From the NCBI RefSeq assembly GCF_010500865.1, contig NZ_JAAAWN010000010.1:93484-157483 (forward strand): a stretch of 64,000 nt of DNA, written 5' to 3'. A program made the position numbers and the translations under genes. The notes under the pieces are model-generated. The model worked only from the letters and a program-made list of their open reading frames with translations. It had not been told where the DNA came from and did no database searches. Source of the DNA: Alteromonas profundi. GTDB lineage: Bacteria; Pseudomonadota; Gammaproteobacteria; Enterobacterales; Alteromonadaceae. Below, one piece after another: positions 26,958 to 35,722 of the stretch (position 1 is its first letter; each line of letters begins with the position of its first letter).

Positions 26958-28301
26958 TCAAATACCGTAGTGCGCTAAAATATCACTGTGTATCTGAGAA
27001 GGTTTAACCGTGTTTTCCGAATCTTTATTCGTTGGGCTAATGACATTTCTTTTCCAATAAATGCCGACCTGATTATGTTTTCCTGCTTTAGTCTCATTCA
27101 TACGATAAAAAATATTATTAAAGTTTCTTTTCGTATCATCATGTTCGCTAAGGTAGGTAGCTGCATCATCAATGTTCTTATTGCAGCGGCATTGCACAAA
27201 TAGCAGATTTTCTTCTCTTGTTATTAAGAAGAGTTTTGTAGAGCCAACATTAAAGTATTTTTCGGAATCCATATAAAATTGACTGAGTTTGTCTTCAACA
27301 CTAACGCAGTCGGCTTCATTATTAAACTCTAATTGGAACTGTTCAGCCATTACTTGGTGAAACTTAAACTCTTCAGATATCCCGAACTCATTTTTCAAAG
27401 ATATAGGGTCTTTAATATTATAATAATGTCGTTCTACATCTAAATAAGGTTCTTGGCTTAGTGCAGTTATAAACATTATTGGATAATCATTTGGCAGCAA
27501 CTTTAAGATCATTCCTAAAATATGATCAGTGTTTTTATAACCAATAAGGATTGAATCCTTATTCTCAGCTTGAGGCGAACTGTTCAATCCAAATTTTTCA
27601 GGTTCAAAATCTTTCCAATAATGGTGCTGATAATGGGCTACTGTATTTGAAAAAAACGTCGAGAAATCAGGAGACTCTTTGACAAAGTGGTATTTGAAAA
27701 CATCAAATTGAATGAGATCCAGTAACATGGCTCTGCGCCATTTGTTAGCAGGGGCAATTTTTTCTCTAAGTAATTGGTGTGCCAGCTTAATTATTGTCGT
27801 GGGTTTTACGCCTTGCTTGAGTATACTCTTTATAAAACTTAAAGATGAAGTAGAGTTTCCACGACTGTAATTTTGCACTGCCGACGCTATATATGCGTGA
27901 TATGTCTCAAGTTGCTTATTGTTCTTGATATCCGTGTGGCTATTCCAAGGATCAGGAAGGAAAACGCCTTTAAAAGCATCGGAGTGAGCGCTATTCATGC
28001 TTCCGCATATCCAATTTTTACAATCAATATTTTCGGATAATACATCCCAAGTAAATTTGCCTGTATATTTGTGACCTTCATTGAGCTTTTGAATCTCATG
28101 TTCTTGCCGTTCAACTCCCGTATGAATGTCTACCCATTGAACCCAAGGGTTAAGATCTTCGCCAGAAGCGTCAGTTTTTGTTAAATGTAGGACCGACTCC
28201 TCCCTCAGCTTTTTAAAATTCGGTAAGTGCCCTTCTTCCATAAAACGCTCTAATAAACTAGGGCATAGTTCATTAAACTCCAATACAAGTAACTTGTTCA
28301 C
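26958..28301 (-). CDS. Alkaline-phosphatase-superfamily-like protein lacking recognisable catalytic residues
   Basis: This 447-residue cytoplasmic-looking protein lacks a signal peptide. The start LLVLEFNELCPSLLERFMEEGHLPNFKKL aligns with type I phosphodiesterases. IHTGVERQEHEI (about 59-70) matches the conserved TG-x4-E-H-G-I segment, and YKNTDHILGMILKLLP resembles their Y-x3-D-x2-L-G helix. Where active members have a nucleophile Thr/Ser and DHG metal ligands, this sequence shows Pro/Trp (NPWVQW) and ALSQEPY. It may be a binding protein or a changed enzyme. GTG start with AAAGGAG upstream. I recall similar EFNELCP proteins elsewhere but cannot confirm. Confidence 0.7.
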   Translation of the reverse strand: MNKLLVLEFNELCPSLLERFMEEGHLPNFKKLREESVLHLTKTDASGEDLNPWVQWVDIHTGVERQEHEIQKLNEGHKYTGKFTWDVLSENIDCKNWICGSMNSAHSDAFKGVFLPDPWNSHTDIKNNKQLETYHAYIASAVQNYSRGNSTSSLSFIKSILKQGVKPTTIIKLAHQLLREKIAPANKWRRAMLLDLIQFDVFKYHFVKESPDFSTFFSNTVAHYQHHYWKDFEPEKFGLNSSPQAENKDSILIGYKNTDHILGMILKLLPNDYPIMFITALSQEPYLDVERHYYNIKDPISLKNEFGISEEFKFHQVMAEQFQLEFNNEADCVSVEDKLSQFYMDSEKYFNVGSTKLFLITREENLLFVQCRCNKNIDDAATYLSEHDDTKRNFNNIFYRMNETKAGKHNQVGIYWKRNVISPTNKDSENTVKPSQIHSDILAHYGI

Positions 28302-28436
28302 GGGTATTCTCCTTTAAAACACTATTGCCTAATTTATGTTCTATAGTTAATTATTAATTTTAGGGACCGAATTTACCAATAGATAGCGTGAAATTAAGTA
28401 CATCTATTTTTCACGTGAACTATGTTAACTGATAGT

Positions 28437-29498
28437 TTAAAGACTAATGTAGGGGCGGATAAACCCTCCTACCCGAACCGTTAATGCTAAAGGGAGTTTA
28501 CACCATACTTTTTCTACGAAGGGCCTTAGTCTACTATTTTTCTGAACCTGTGAGGGTTGTTTAAGTTGCTTCCCTTCGAGATCAAACCTATCCCATATCA
28601 ATAACTGAGGTTCAGCTCCCCACTGCTTTTTAAATCGATAGGTCCCTTCATTGAACGTTGAGCGACCAAAATCAAAATGTTCTATGCCATTATTAGCGCA
28701 ATGTTCAAGTAAAGACCAGTAAAGTAGCATATTGGGTGCAAGGCGGTTAAATTCGCGAAGTGTCGAGGCCCAAGGAATACTTGCTGTTTGCTTGTTACAA
28801 AGCACTATGCCCGCTCCTATAGGCTTTTCATCGTGAAAAACCACACTAATAATAGCGTTCTTGTCATAACCATCAACGATTTCTTCGAACCATCGCTTCG
28901 CATGAACAGGTGACCCAAGATCCCGCATGTTTTGGGCGTAGACATCGTAAAATTCATTGATTGAATTCTGTGTATTTCCTAATCGGACAGTCAGCCCATT
29001 TTTTTGTGCTTTCTTTATCTGACTTCTAAGTTTTGACTTAAATGACTGAAGCAGAAGTTCACCAGAACTAGGTAGGGGCAGCACCATTCTCACTTTTTGC
29101 CCCGCTAACGCAGAAAGGTCGTAAGGAGCCGTCGTATGTTTACGCACTTCTAATATTCGACTACCTGAATTTTTACCTATATCACTCAAGCGTTGCTGCA
29201 TTTGTTTGATGACTTCAGGCGCATCTGCTAATCCATGCCCCAGATCACAATAAGGAAGTGCGCATAGGTGCTTATGAGAAAAAGGCGACTTCATTAGTAC
29301 AGCGGGAAATACCCCACATACTTGCTTATTAACCGAGTTAGTTGCAATAACACCTGCCATAGAATGTCCGTAAGCCGATTGCACAGCTTCTTGCCAGGCA
29401 AATCTATGATAGGGAGTACTGTCAGGATGGTTATCTACGTATTCGTCCCAACGTAATTTGTCGGCTATGGTGGCAACATTTACCGTTAGTTCTACCAT
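28437..29498 (-). CDS. XrtA/PEP-CTERM-associated FemAB-family protein
   Basis: This 353-residue GNAT-fold protein of the FemAB type is widespread in exosortase A loci (TIGR03019). The start region TPYHRFAWQEAVQSAYGH and the C-terminal FDFGRSTFNEGTYRFKKQWGAEP are its hallmarks. FemAB proteins add aminoacyl groups to peptidoglycan peptides using charged tRNA; the substrate in exosortase loci is unknown and could be a glycan or lipid precursor. No signal peptide is seen, so it acts in the cytoplasm. It is preceded by a glycosyltransferase and followed, after a 135-bp gap, by the phosphatase-fold gene. Confidence 0.92.
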   Translation of the reverse strand: MVELTVNVATIADKLRWDEYVDNHPDSTPYHRFAWQEAVQSAYGHSMAGVIATNSVNKQVCGVFPAVLMKSPFSHKHLCALPYCDLGHGLADAPEVIKQMQQRLSDIGKNSGSRILEVRKHTTAPYDLSALAGQKVRMVLPLPSSGELLLQSFKSKLRSQIKKAQKNGLTVRLGNTQNSINEFYDVYAQNMRDLGSPVHAKRWFEEIVDGYDKNAIISVVFHDEKPIGAGIVLCNKQTASIPWASTLREFNRLAPNMLLYWSLLEHCANNGIEHFDFGRSTFNEGTYRFKKQWGAEPQLLIWDRFDLEGKQLKQPSQVQKNSRLRPFVEKVWCKLPLALTVRVGGFIRPYISL

Positions 29499-29557
29499 GT
29501 TTAAATTCCTTTGGCCATAACCTGCGAAGGCGCGCTATCATCGCTTACCACGCAATA

Positions 29558-30667
29558 TTACCCGCCCTGGTTACCTTGTGTAAGCCGTTCAAATAAATCC
29601 AAGTATTCATTTGCCATACGCTGTGCAGAAAAGTGTCTTTCGACAAAGGCTTTCGCATTTGCGGCTAATTGTTGGGCTCGAGCTTCATCAGTTAATAGGC
29701 TCTGCCAATCTTGTAATAGTTGTTCGCGGTCATGAAGCGGTGCCAGTAACCCCGACTCATTGTGCGTAATTAGTTGGTCTATACCCGCAATATCGTAAGC
29801 CGATACGGGAATTTCCATTGCACAGGCTTCCATTAAACAGCGTGGGATGCCCTCTAGTGTAGACGTCATAACAAACAGGTCGAAATCTCTCAGTAGCTGG
29901 AGGCGATCGTTACGAAAACCCAGAAACCTTATATTTTGGCTACTTTTTAGCGTGCTCGCATATTTTTCAAGCGAAGGTCGTTCTTCACCGTCGCCGAGTA
30001 AAACCAGTTCAATATCTTGACGTATACTAAACAACTCATCAAAACAGGCTAACAGGGCGGTAATATTCTTTCGACTTATCATTTGGCCAACAAAGCCAAT
30101 GGTTTTAATTTTTTTATGCTCGCTGGCTTTGGTTAACCTTACTTCTTCAACTTCAGAGAGGTCTACGCCGTTTTGAATGTATTCTAGTTTATGTTTTGGA
30201 ATATTGAATTTTTCAACATCGTTCATCAATTGTTTTGAAAGCGGCACCACTTTGTCAGTAAACCGCATCGCTTGACACCCTAGCCAAATGAATAAGCGAA
30301 GCTTAATATCTGCAGCGTTCTCGAAACCGTGGGGTGTCACTACACAAGGGATCCCTGCTTTTTTCGCAGCCATAACACCTAAAATGTCTGATTTGTATCC
30401 GTGGGTATGTATAACGTCGATATTATTTTTTTTGATCACGTCGGCAAGCTTTTTAATTGCAGTCAAATCAAACCTGCCATTCATAGGGATTTGATGCACC
30501 TTTCCTAGTGAAGAAAATTGCTTTACCAACTCAAGTTCTTCTGTTCCTGGTTCTAGTGTCACCACAAGTTCACTTTGCACATGCGGCGGAAGGTGTTTTG
30601 ATAAAGCCAACACCCACCGTTCAGCGCCATAAAAGCCAGTTGAACATATAAATTGCAATACTTTCAT
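29558..30667 (-). CDS. Glycosyltransferase family 4
   Basis: This 369-residue GT-B enzyme has an N-terminal nucleotide-fold loop (VLQFICSTGFYGAERWVLAL), HTHGYKSDILG and VTPHGFE in the acceptor half, and IGFVGQMISRKN at the start of the donor half. The E-x7-E motif is EGIPRCLME, followed by ACAMEIPVSAYD. It should transfer one sugar to the repeat unit from the cytoplasmic face. It begins four bases after the stop of the upstream GT2 gene, so they form one unit. The specific sugar cannot be stated. Confidence 0.9.
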   Translation of the reverse strand: MKVLQFICSTGFYGAERWVLALSKHLPPHVQSELVVTLEPGTEELELVKQFSSLGKVHQIPMNGRFDLTAIKKLADVIKKNNIDVIHTHGYKSDILGVMAAKKAGIPCVVTPHGFENAADIKLRLFIWLGCQAMRFTDKVVPLSKQLMNDVEKFNIPKHKLEYIQNGVDLSEVEEVRLTKASEHKKIKTIGFVGQMISRKNITALLACFDELFSIRQDIELVLLGDGEERPSLEKYASTLKSSQNIRFLGFRNDRLQLLRDFDLFVMTSTLEGIPRCLMEACAMEIPVSAYDIAGIDQLITHNESGLLAPLHDREQLLQDWQSLLTDEARAQQLAANAKAFVERHFSAQRMANEYLDLFERLTQGNQGG

Positions 30668-30670
30668 AAT

Positions 30671-31636
30671 TTAACTATGCGTGCTGGAACCAACCGCGCC
30701 GCGTACTCCTAGTAATGTACCTATAGCCCTAGCAGGAAAATAAAGAAGATAGAAGCAAGCGCAATAGCCTACGCTTACGCCATGGCCAGTTAGTTTCTTC
30801 AATCGCAAAATATAGGCGCTCAGCGGCAGCGCAGCTAAAATAAATAGCGCCAGCGCTACCGCTGTGTGTGCCAAAAGTAATGCGACCGTTGCGGCTACTA
30901 TACTAAGGGTTACTGCAAACGGAACGATAAAGCTCGGCCATTCTCTTAAAGGAATATGTCGGCCTTTTAACGACGCTAAATTGGATTGCCCTCGCCAAAT
31001 TTCTTTTTTCCACATGGGTATAAACGATTTATCTTCTCCAATATGCACATACTGGGCTTTGGACGTGTAGTGTAAATCCCCAATTTCATTTACTTTATCA
31101 GTAAAATAATAGTCTTCACAGGTTAAAAGGTGTTCAGGGAATTTTCCTGCACGATTGAAGGTTGATTTGCGTAAAAATAAGTTCCTACCAGGCAAAAAAC
31201 TCACTTCGGTGTCTAGCTCTGCGTTGCTTAGCGCTGTTCGTATTTTTTCTAGCGGCGGGGCATCTTTGCTATTAATTTGCATGGCGCTTACCAATGCAAT
31301 GTGTGAACTTGCATTAAGAATCTCTTGCATTTCGGCTAACCAATTCTCACTTAGTGCCACATCTGCATCTAAAAATGCGAGAAATTCTCCTTTGGCATTT
31401 GCCGCCCCTACGTTTCTTGAATGAGAGATGGTATTGCTTTCGTCGTTATAAATTACTGAAAAATTTAATGACTCAGTGAATGCTGAAAGCGATTGCGATA
31501 TCGCCTTATTTTGACTGACGATAATGACTTCATAGGTAGTGCAGGGGACGCTCTGCTTTCTAATACTCTCAAGCGTTTGTATGAGCATTTCTTCGCGACC
31601 CTTATGGGGAATAATAAAACTGGTTTGTATGCTCAT
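30671..31636 (-). CDS. Glycosyltransferase family 2 with C-terminal membrane segments
   Basis: This 321-residue protein has a GT-A domain in the first ~220 residues (FIIPHKGREEMLIQTLESI, then LAFLDADVALSENW as the metal-binding DxD). Two or three hydrophobic segments follow (about 235-275 and 290-310). In this group the membrane part places the enzyme at the inner face, where it adds sugar to a lipid-linked acceptor. CEDYYFTDKV is the ED motif. It is the first gene of the eleven-gene minus-strand run leading to the flippase. The donor sugar is unknown. Confidence 0.9.
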   Translation of the reverse strand: MSIQTSFIIPHKGREEMLIQTLESIRKQSVPCTTYEVIIVSQNKAISQSLSAFTESLNFSVIYNDESNTISHSRNVGAANAKGEFLAFLDADVALSENWLAEMQEILNASSHIALVSAMQINSKDAPPLEKIRTALSNAELDTEVSFLPGRNLFLRKSTFNRAGKFPEHLLTCEDYYFTDKVNEIGDLHYTSKAQYVHIGEDKSFIPMWKKEIWRGQSNLASLKGRHIPLREWPSFIVPFAVTLSIVAATVALLLAHTAVALALFILAALPLSAYILRLKKLTGHGVSVGYCACFYLLYFPARAIGTLLGVRGAVGSSTHS

Positions 31637-31974
31637 TGTCTACCTAATTTTTATATTTATTGGCGTTATCTTTAGTCTATTTACAGCGTAAAAGATCAGT
31701 AACTTTGCTAAGCTAATTACGCGTCTGCTTTACATAACGTAAGCTATGTACTAGTGCCGTAACGTGCTCTGTGCTGGATTTAAAATTAAGTGCAAAGCGT
31801 GAATACGCAAACAAACGCCTGCTGCTAAAATACTGCTTTACGCTAGTATGCCAATCTGTGAGTAGCTTGTGTAGTAGAAAAGCAAAGCCCGTTCTTTTGA
31901 CCTTGAAGTAGCTTCCACGTAGTATCATTTAAAAGTGAGAATAAAACGTTACCTTACTGTTTCGGAAAGCATAA
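31637..31974. other. 338-bp divergent intergenic region
   Basis: No convincing gene is found. This is the divergent promoter region for two long sets of glycosyltransferase genes. A minus-strand frame of 71 codons (31713-31928) lacks a ribosome-binding site and family resemblance, so I do not call it. No inverted repeat or tRNA stands out. Confidence 0.4.
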
Positions 31975-33174
31975 ATGTTAAACATATGCGTAGTTGCGCA
32001 GCGGGTGCCTTACCCCCCTAATAAAGGCGAGAAGTTACGTACCTTTCATCAAATTGAGCGCTTAGTACAATTAGGTCATCAGGTTGAAGTGTTAGCACTG
32101 AAGGAAACGCAGCAGGATGAGAAGGATGCTGATGCACTATCGACTAAGCTTAATATTTCTGTTTCTACCTTTCCCCTCCCAGCTAAATTAAGCCGCTATT
32201 TAACGGCATTGCTTAAAGGTTGGCCGTTAAGCGTGGGGGCGTTTTATAGTCAAGCTTTACACAAAGCGATTAACGAAAGAATGACCAGCGCGGTGGACGT
32301 TATGCTCTTCTCGGCATCAAGTCTGGGGTATTACGTGCTTAATTCTTCCAACAGTACGAATGCAACCCCTCATTTAATGATGGATTTCATGGACGTAGAC
32401 TCAAGTAAGTGGCAACAATATGCCCAAGCTGCGTCTGTACCGATGAAATGGGTATATCGCCGTGAAAGTAAAAAAATTAGACAGTTAGAATCGCAAATCA
32501 ATCGTGAATTTCTACAAACCTTTTTAATTGCCGAAGAAGAAGTGACTTTGTTTCACCGTACCGTCAGTGATTCGAAACCCGTGAAAGTGCTTGGCAATGG
32601 GCTCGACTTTGACACATTTTACCCGCGTAAAAAAAATGGAAGCGTGAGCAAAAACAACTTTCTTTTTACCGGGGTTATGGATTATAAACCCAATGTTGAT
32701 GCGGTGTGTTGGTTTGTTAGTTTATGCTGGCCGCAGATAAAAGCACGTATTCCCGATGCAACCTTTACCATTGCAGGTATGAACCCTTCCTCGCAAGTAC
32801 AGGCACTCACCAAGCATGATGGCATTGAAGTAACAGGGTTTGTGGACGACATATTACCCTATTTTCACAGTGCAGCTGCATTCGTGGCGCCATTTCGTAT
32901 TGCTCGAGGCGTGCAAAACAAAGTGCTTCAAGCTGCCGCATGCAAGCTTCCTATTATTAGTACGTCTATGGGGGCGGAGGGCATTCGGTTTGCTAACAGC
33001 AACACCTTGTTTATAGCCGATCAGGTAGACGGGTTTGTCGATAGGTGCATCGACGCCGTGACAAAGCCTGAGTTAGCTGAACAACACGCGCAACGTGCCT
33101 ATGACGCTATTTTAAGTGAGTATAGCTGGCAGCAGCAACTTAAGCCCCTTGAGGATTTGTTAGCAAGTTTATGA
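31975..33174 (+). CDS. PEP-CTERM/EpsH1-associated sugar transferase (TIGR03087 type, GT-B)
   Basis: This 399-residue glycosyltransferase begins with AQRVPYPPNKGEKLRTFHQI, the hallmark of the TIGR03087 sugar transferases found with exosortase A. The donor domain has LFTGVMDYKPNVDAVCWFV and the late IARGVQNKVLQAAACKLPII. It acts on the inner-membrane face, transferring a sugar to the lipid-linked repeat. Its ATG is in a divergent position to the minus-strand run. The next gene starts inside its stop codon (ATGA), so the two are translated together. Confidence 0.92.
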   Translation: MLNICVVAQRVPYPPNKGEKLRTFHQIERLVQLGHQVEVLALKETQQDEKDADALSTKLNISVSTFPLPAKLSRYLTALLKGWPLSVGAFYSQALHKAINERMTSAVDVMLFSASSLGYYVLNSSNSTNATPHLMMDFMDVDSSKWQQYAQAASVPMKWVYRRESKKIRQLESQINREFLQTFLIAEEEVTLFHRTVSDSKPVKVLGNGLDFDTFYPRKKNGSVSKNNFLFTGVMDYKPNVDAVCWFVSLCWPQIKARIPDATFTIAGMNPSSQVQALTKHDGIEVTGFVDDILPYFHSAAAFVAPFRIARGVQNKVLQAAACKLPIISTSMGAEGIRFANSNTLFIADQVDGFVDRCIDAVTKPELAEQHAQRAYDAILSEYSWQQQLKPLEDLLASL

Positions 33175-33761
33175 AAAAAACAGTTAAGTCGATGTTGTTT
33201 GTTGGGTGTGCCGTTGTGATGTTTCCAATGGTTTTTATGTTCCACCTTTTCGGTTTAGTTCTAGACAAAAATCAGCTAGTCGCTGGGTTTAGTCAACTAT
33301 TGTCGTTACTTCCGGGGAAGCTTGGAAGTTATCTGCGAGCAGGGTTCTATCGTTTTGTGCTTAATGCCTGTGCGCCTAACGTGTTGGTGGGTTTTGGAAC
33401 CCTTTTATCGCATACCGATACCGACTTAGGTAAAGGCGCGTATATTGGCCCCCAATGCAATTTAGGTATGTGTTCAATAGGAAAGAATACGCTACTAGGA
33501 AGCGGCGTCCACGTGTTAAGTGGCAAAGAACAGCATAACTTTTCAGATATCGATAAGCCTATAAAGGCGCAAGGGGGCACCTTTACCAAAATTGCCATCG
33601 GCGATAACTGCTGGATAGGTAATACGGCGGTAGTCATGGCTAATATTGGTAATGGCAGTGTTGTGGCTGCGGGGGCGGTAGTGGTTGATGATATTCCTGC
33701 CAATGCAATAGCGGTGGGTAACCCAGCGAAAGTAGTAAGATACCGGGGCGCTCAGCAATAA
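33171..33761 (+). CDS. Hexapeptide-repeat O-acetyltransferase-like protein (left-handed beta-helix)
   Basis: This 196-residue protein has an N-terminal membrane-anchor-like segment (MLFVGCAVVMFPMVFMFHLFGLV, in two parts) and then a left-handed beta-helix. Hexapeptide repeats include GAYIGPQCNLGMCSIG and IGDNCWIGNTAVVMANIGNG; the end AIAVGNPAKVVRY is typical of maltose/galactoside acetyltransferase relatives. It probably acetylates the exopolysaccharide or a precursor. It overlaps the sugar transferase upstream (ATGA). The membrane segment is unusual for this soluble family and suggests attachment to the inner membrane. Confidence 0.82.
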   Translation: MKKTVKSMLFVGCAVVMFPMVFMFHLFGLVLDKNQLVAGFSQLLSLLPGKLGSYLRAGFYRFVLNACAPNVLVGFGTLLSHTDTDLGKGAYIGPQCNLGMCSIGKNTLLGSGVHVLSGKEQHNFSDIDKPIKAQGGTFTKIAIGDNCWIGNTAVVMANIGNGSVVAAGAVVVDDIPANAIAVGNPAKVVRYRGAQQ

Positions 33762-33830
33762 AACTACCGTTGGCATGGGGTATTCCATCATCGGTGCATA
33801 AAGGGTTACTCATTTTTATGTACGAGCTTT

Positions 33831-34925
33831 TTATCGACGCTTCTTAATTACCTTGCGTAACTTTTCTATCGCTTTTGCTGGTTGGCCCGGGTTATGAAGC
33901 GTCAGAGTCTCCATTGTATACCGCTCATTACTTAAACTTTGCTTGTACCTGAAGTCGCCAGCCATAAAGTCGTACACTTGGTAACCCTCTTTGGCAAAGT
34001 GCTGCATCGCATACAGATGAAGAAGATAACCAGGCTTTATCTTATTGTCAGCCACTAATTCATTTACTCCTGAACAGTAAAAATACACCGTATTATCCTG
34101 CATAAGATAATAGCTATACCCTAGAATTTCACTTCCGGCCTGAAGTTTCACTATACAACAATGATTAGGGTTGTTGGTTGTCAGGGCCTTGTGGTGAGCC
34201 ATAAACATAGGGTTGTTAAAGCCACTGCCTTCTATGGTTTTTCCCCATTTTAAAATGTGGAATTTAGCCAATTCGGCTAAAAACGCCTGCTGCTGAGAAG
34301 GGGAGGCCACTGTGAAGGTAATAGCCCCCAATCTATTTTCTGCTTCTCGCCGAGCTCGGCGTAATTGATAACGGGTATTTGAAGAAAATGCTTGATAAAA
34401 AGCATCAAAATCATGGGTGGGGGGTAAGTGCGTGCGATAGGCCGCATGGGGTTGTCGAGTCACGGCGATATTATTCGTCTCGCAAACAGCAAGCCAGTCT
34501 GAGGTATTTTCACACATAGAAATGGTAATACGGAGGCAGCCGAAGTTACTTAATAGCAAACGGCACAAGGCGTCTATACAGGCGCGTCTGTGTTTTTTAT
34601 TACAGATAATATTATTAAATTCAATCCATACTTGGTCTTGCGCCTGTTGCCCTGTTTGATTAACCAGCGCTATATAAAACGGTAGCCCAGAAATAGGGGT
34701 ATGCTTTCCTAAAAGCACGTAGCCAATAGGGCGATCTTGGTCACTAAATATAACGATCTGTGGCAGGTGTTGAAGGCTATTTATCCAACTTTTCTGCCAT
34801 GTAGGTGCTAAAAAGGGGGTATTTAGGTCGGGCATTTCAACAGCATCTACTATTGCGCATGCATGAGCGCTATCGGTAGGGGTAATAAGTTGGGCTGTGA
34901 GCGATGTATTGTTATTTTTTTTCAT
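33831..34925 (-). CDS. GNAT-fold acyltransferase, FemAB/CelD-like (BioF2-like acetyltransferase domain)
   Basis: This 364-residue soluble protein resembles the acyltransferase group related to FemAB and CelD. SSNTRYQLRRARREAENRLG precedes the acceptor helix, and GSEILGYSYYLMQDNTVYFY with KPGYLLHLYAMQHFAKEGYQ and YDFMAGDFRYKQSLS are the GNAT-fold core of this group. The substrate is unknown; with the exosortase-associated acyltransferase two genes away and the FemAB gene at 28.4 kb, acyl or aminoacyl decoration of glycan or lipid is the likely theme. No signal peptide is seen. Confidence 0.82.
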   Translation of the reverse strand: MKKNNNTSLTAQLITPTDSAHACAIVDAVEMPDLNTPFLAPTWQKSWINSLQHLPQIVIFSDQDRPIGYVLLGKHTPISGLPFYIALVNQTGQQAQDQVWIEFNNIICNKKHRRACIDALCRLLLSNFGCLRITISMCENTSDWLAVCETNNIAVTRQPHAAYRTHLPPTHDFDAFYQAFSSNTRYQLRRARREAENRLGAITFTVASPSQQQAFLAELAKFHILKWGKTIEGSGFNNPMFMAHHKALTTNNPNHCCIVKLQAGSEILGYSYYLMQDNTVYFYCSGVNELVADNKIKPGYLLHLYAMQHFAKEGYQVYDFMAGDFRYKQSLSNERYTMETLTLHNPGQPAKAIEKLRKVIKKRR

Positions 34926-34958
34926 AGCGCAGCAGGGGTCCTAGGTATGTCCGCAAGG

Positions 34959-35708
34959 TTAGCTTGTAAGGTGAAACTTGGCTAACGCTAAATATTCGTA
35001 AAACGCATGCTGAGCGTTAGTTAATGCCCATAACTTGGGTAGTGTCAGATGTGGAGTAAGGCGACCGTCACTATGATAGTCCACCGCTTGAAATGACACG
35101 TTTTGCGTTATCGGGGCATAAATCATCGTTAATCGTTTTATGTGAGTCGCCGAAGATACTACTAATAAAGGGCCATTATCATAGATGCGTAGCACTTCTT
35201 GCGCTTCTTCCTGCGTGTTTGTTCCTGATGGAAGGGTCAAAATGTCACCTAAGGGCACCCCAAGAGAAACAAAAAAATCGGCGGCTTTGTTGGCATAAAA
35301 CACGTCTTTGTTTGCTAGAAAATTACCCCCAGTTACAATAATTTTTGCCCGTTGCTGTGATGCGATATATTGTCTGAAGGCTTCAATATTTCGCTCTATT
35401 GAACAGTTAGACCATCGGCTTACTTCACTCATATTGCCTAATGTATTGTAGTAACAGGCTAATACATGAATGTACTTTGGAGGCGGTGCATTGTTTTGGG
35501 GGGCCCGACTATATTCCAGTGGATATAACAAAAGGTTGCTAACATAGGGCTGAGAGAAGACCGCCAGCCAGATAAGAGCGGTTACCCGGCAAAATCGCGC
35601 CAGTTTATACTTAGCAGCAATGTTAAGTAACCACCCGCTTAATAGTAGTGCTAGCGCAAAAATAAGGGGTGAAGTAAGGGTTACCGCTATACTTTTTAAC
35701 ACGTCCAT
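34959..35708 (-). CDS. YdcF/ElyC-like protein (DUF218 domain)
   Basis: This 249-residue inner-membrane protein has two hydrophobic N-terminal segments (about 10-30 and 43-60) and then a DUF218-type domain. Family features include IHVLACYYNT, AKIIVTGGN and the nucleotide-like LPSGTNTQEEAQEV (residues ~175-188). DUF218 proteins such as ElyC and SanA affect envelope polysaccharide assembly in E. coli, but their chemistry is not settled. It lies between the acyltransferase genes with short gaps, so it is probably cotranscribed with them. Confidence 0.85.
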   Translation of the reverse strand: MDVLKSIAVTLTSPLIFALALLLSGWLLNIAAKYKLARFCRVTALIWLAVFSQPYVSNLLLYPLEYSRAPQNNAPPPKYIHVLACYYNTLGNMSEVSRWSNCSIERNIEAFRQYIASQQRAKIIVTGGNFLANKDVFYANKAADFFVSLGVPLGDILTLPSGTNTQEEAQEVLRIYDNGPLLVVSSATHIKRLTMIYAPITQNVSFQAVDYHSDGRLTPHLTLPKLWALTNAQHAFYEYLALAKFHLTS

Positions 35709-35722
35709 TTATTTTAAATTCT

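Noticed and set aside
31713..31928. A 71-codon minus-strand frame in the divergent gap.
   Set aside because: It has no ribosome-binding site, no family resemblance and a biased low-complexity composition; I treat it as a chance frame.
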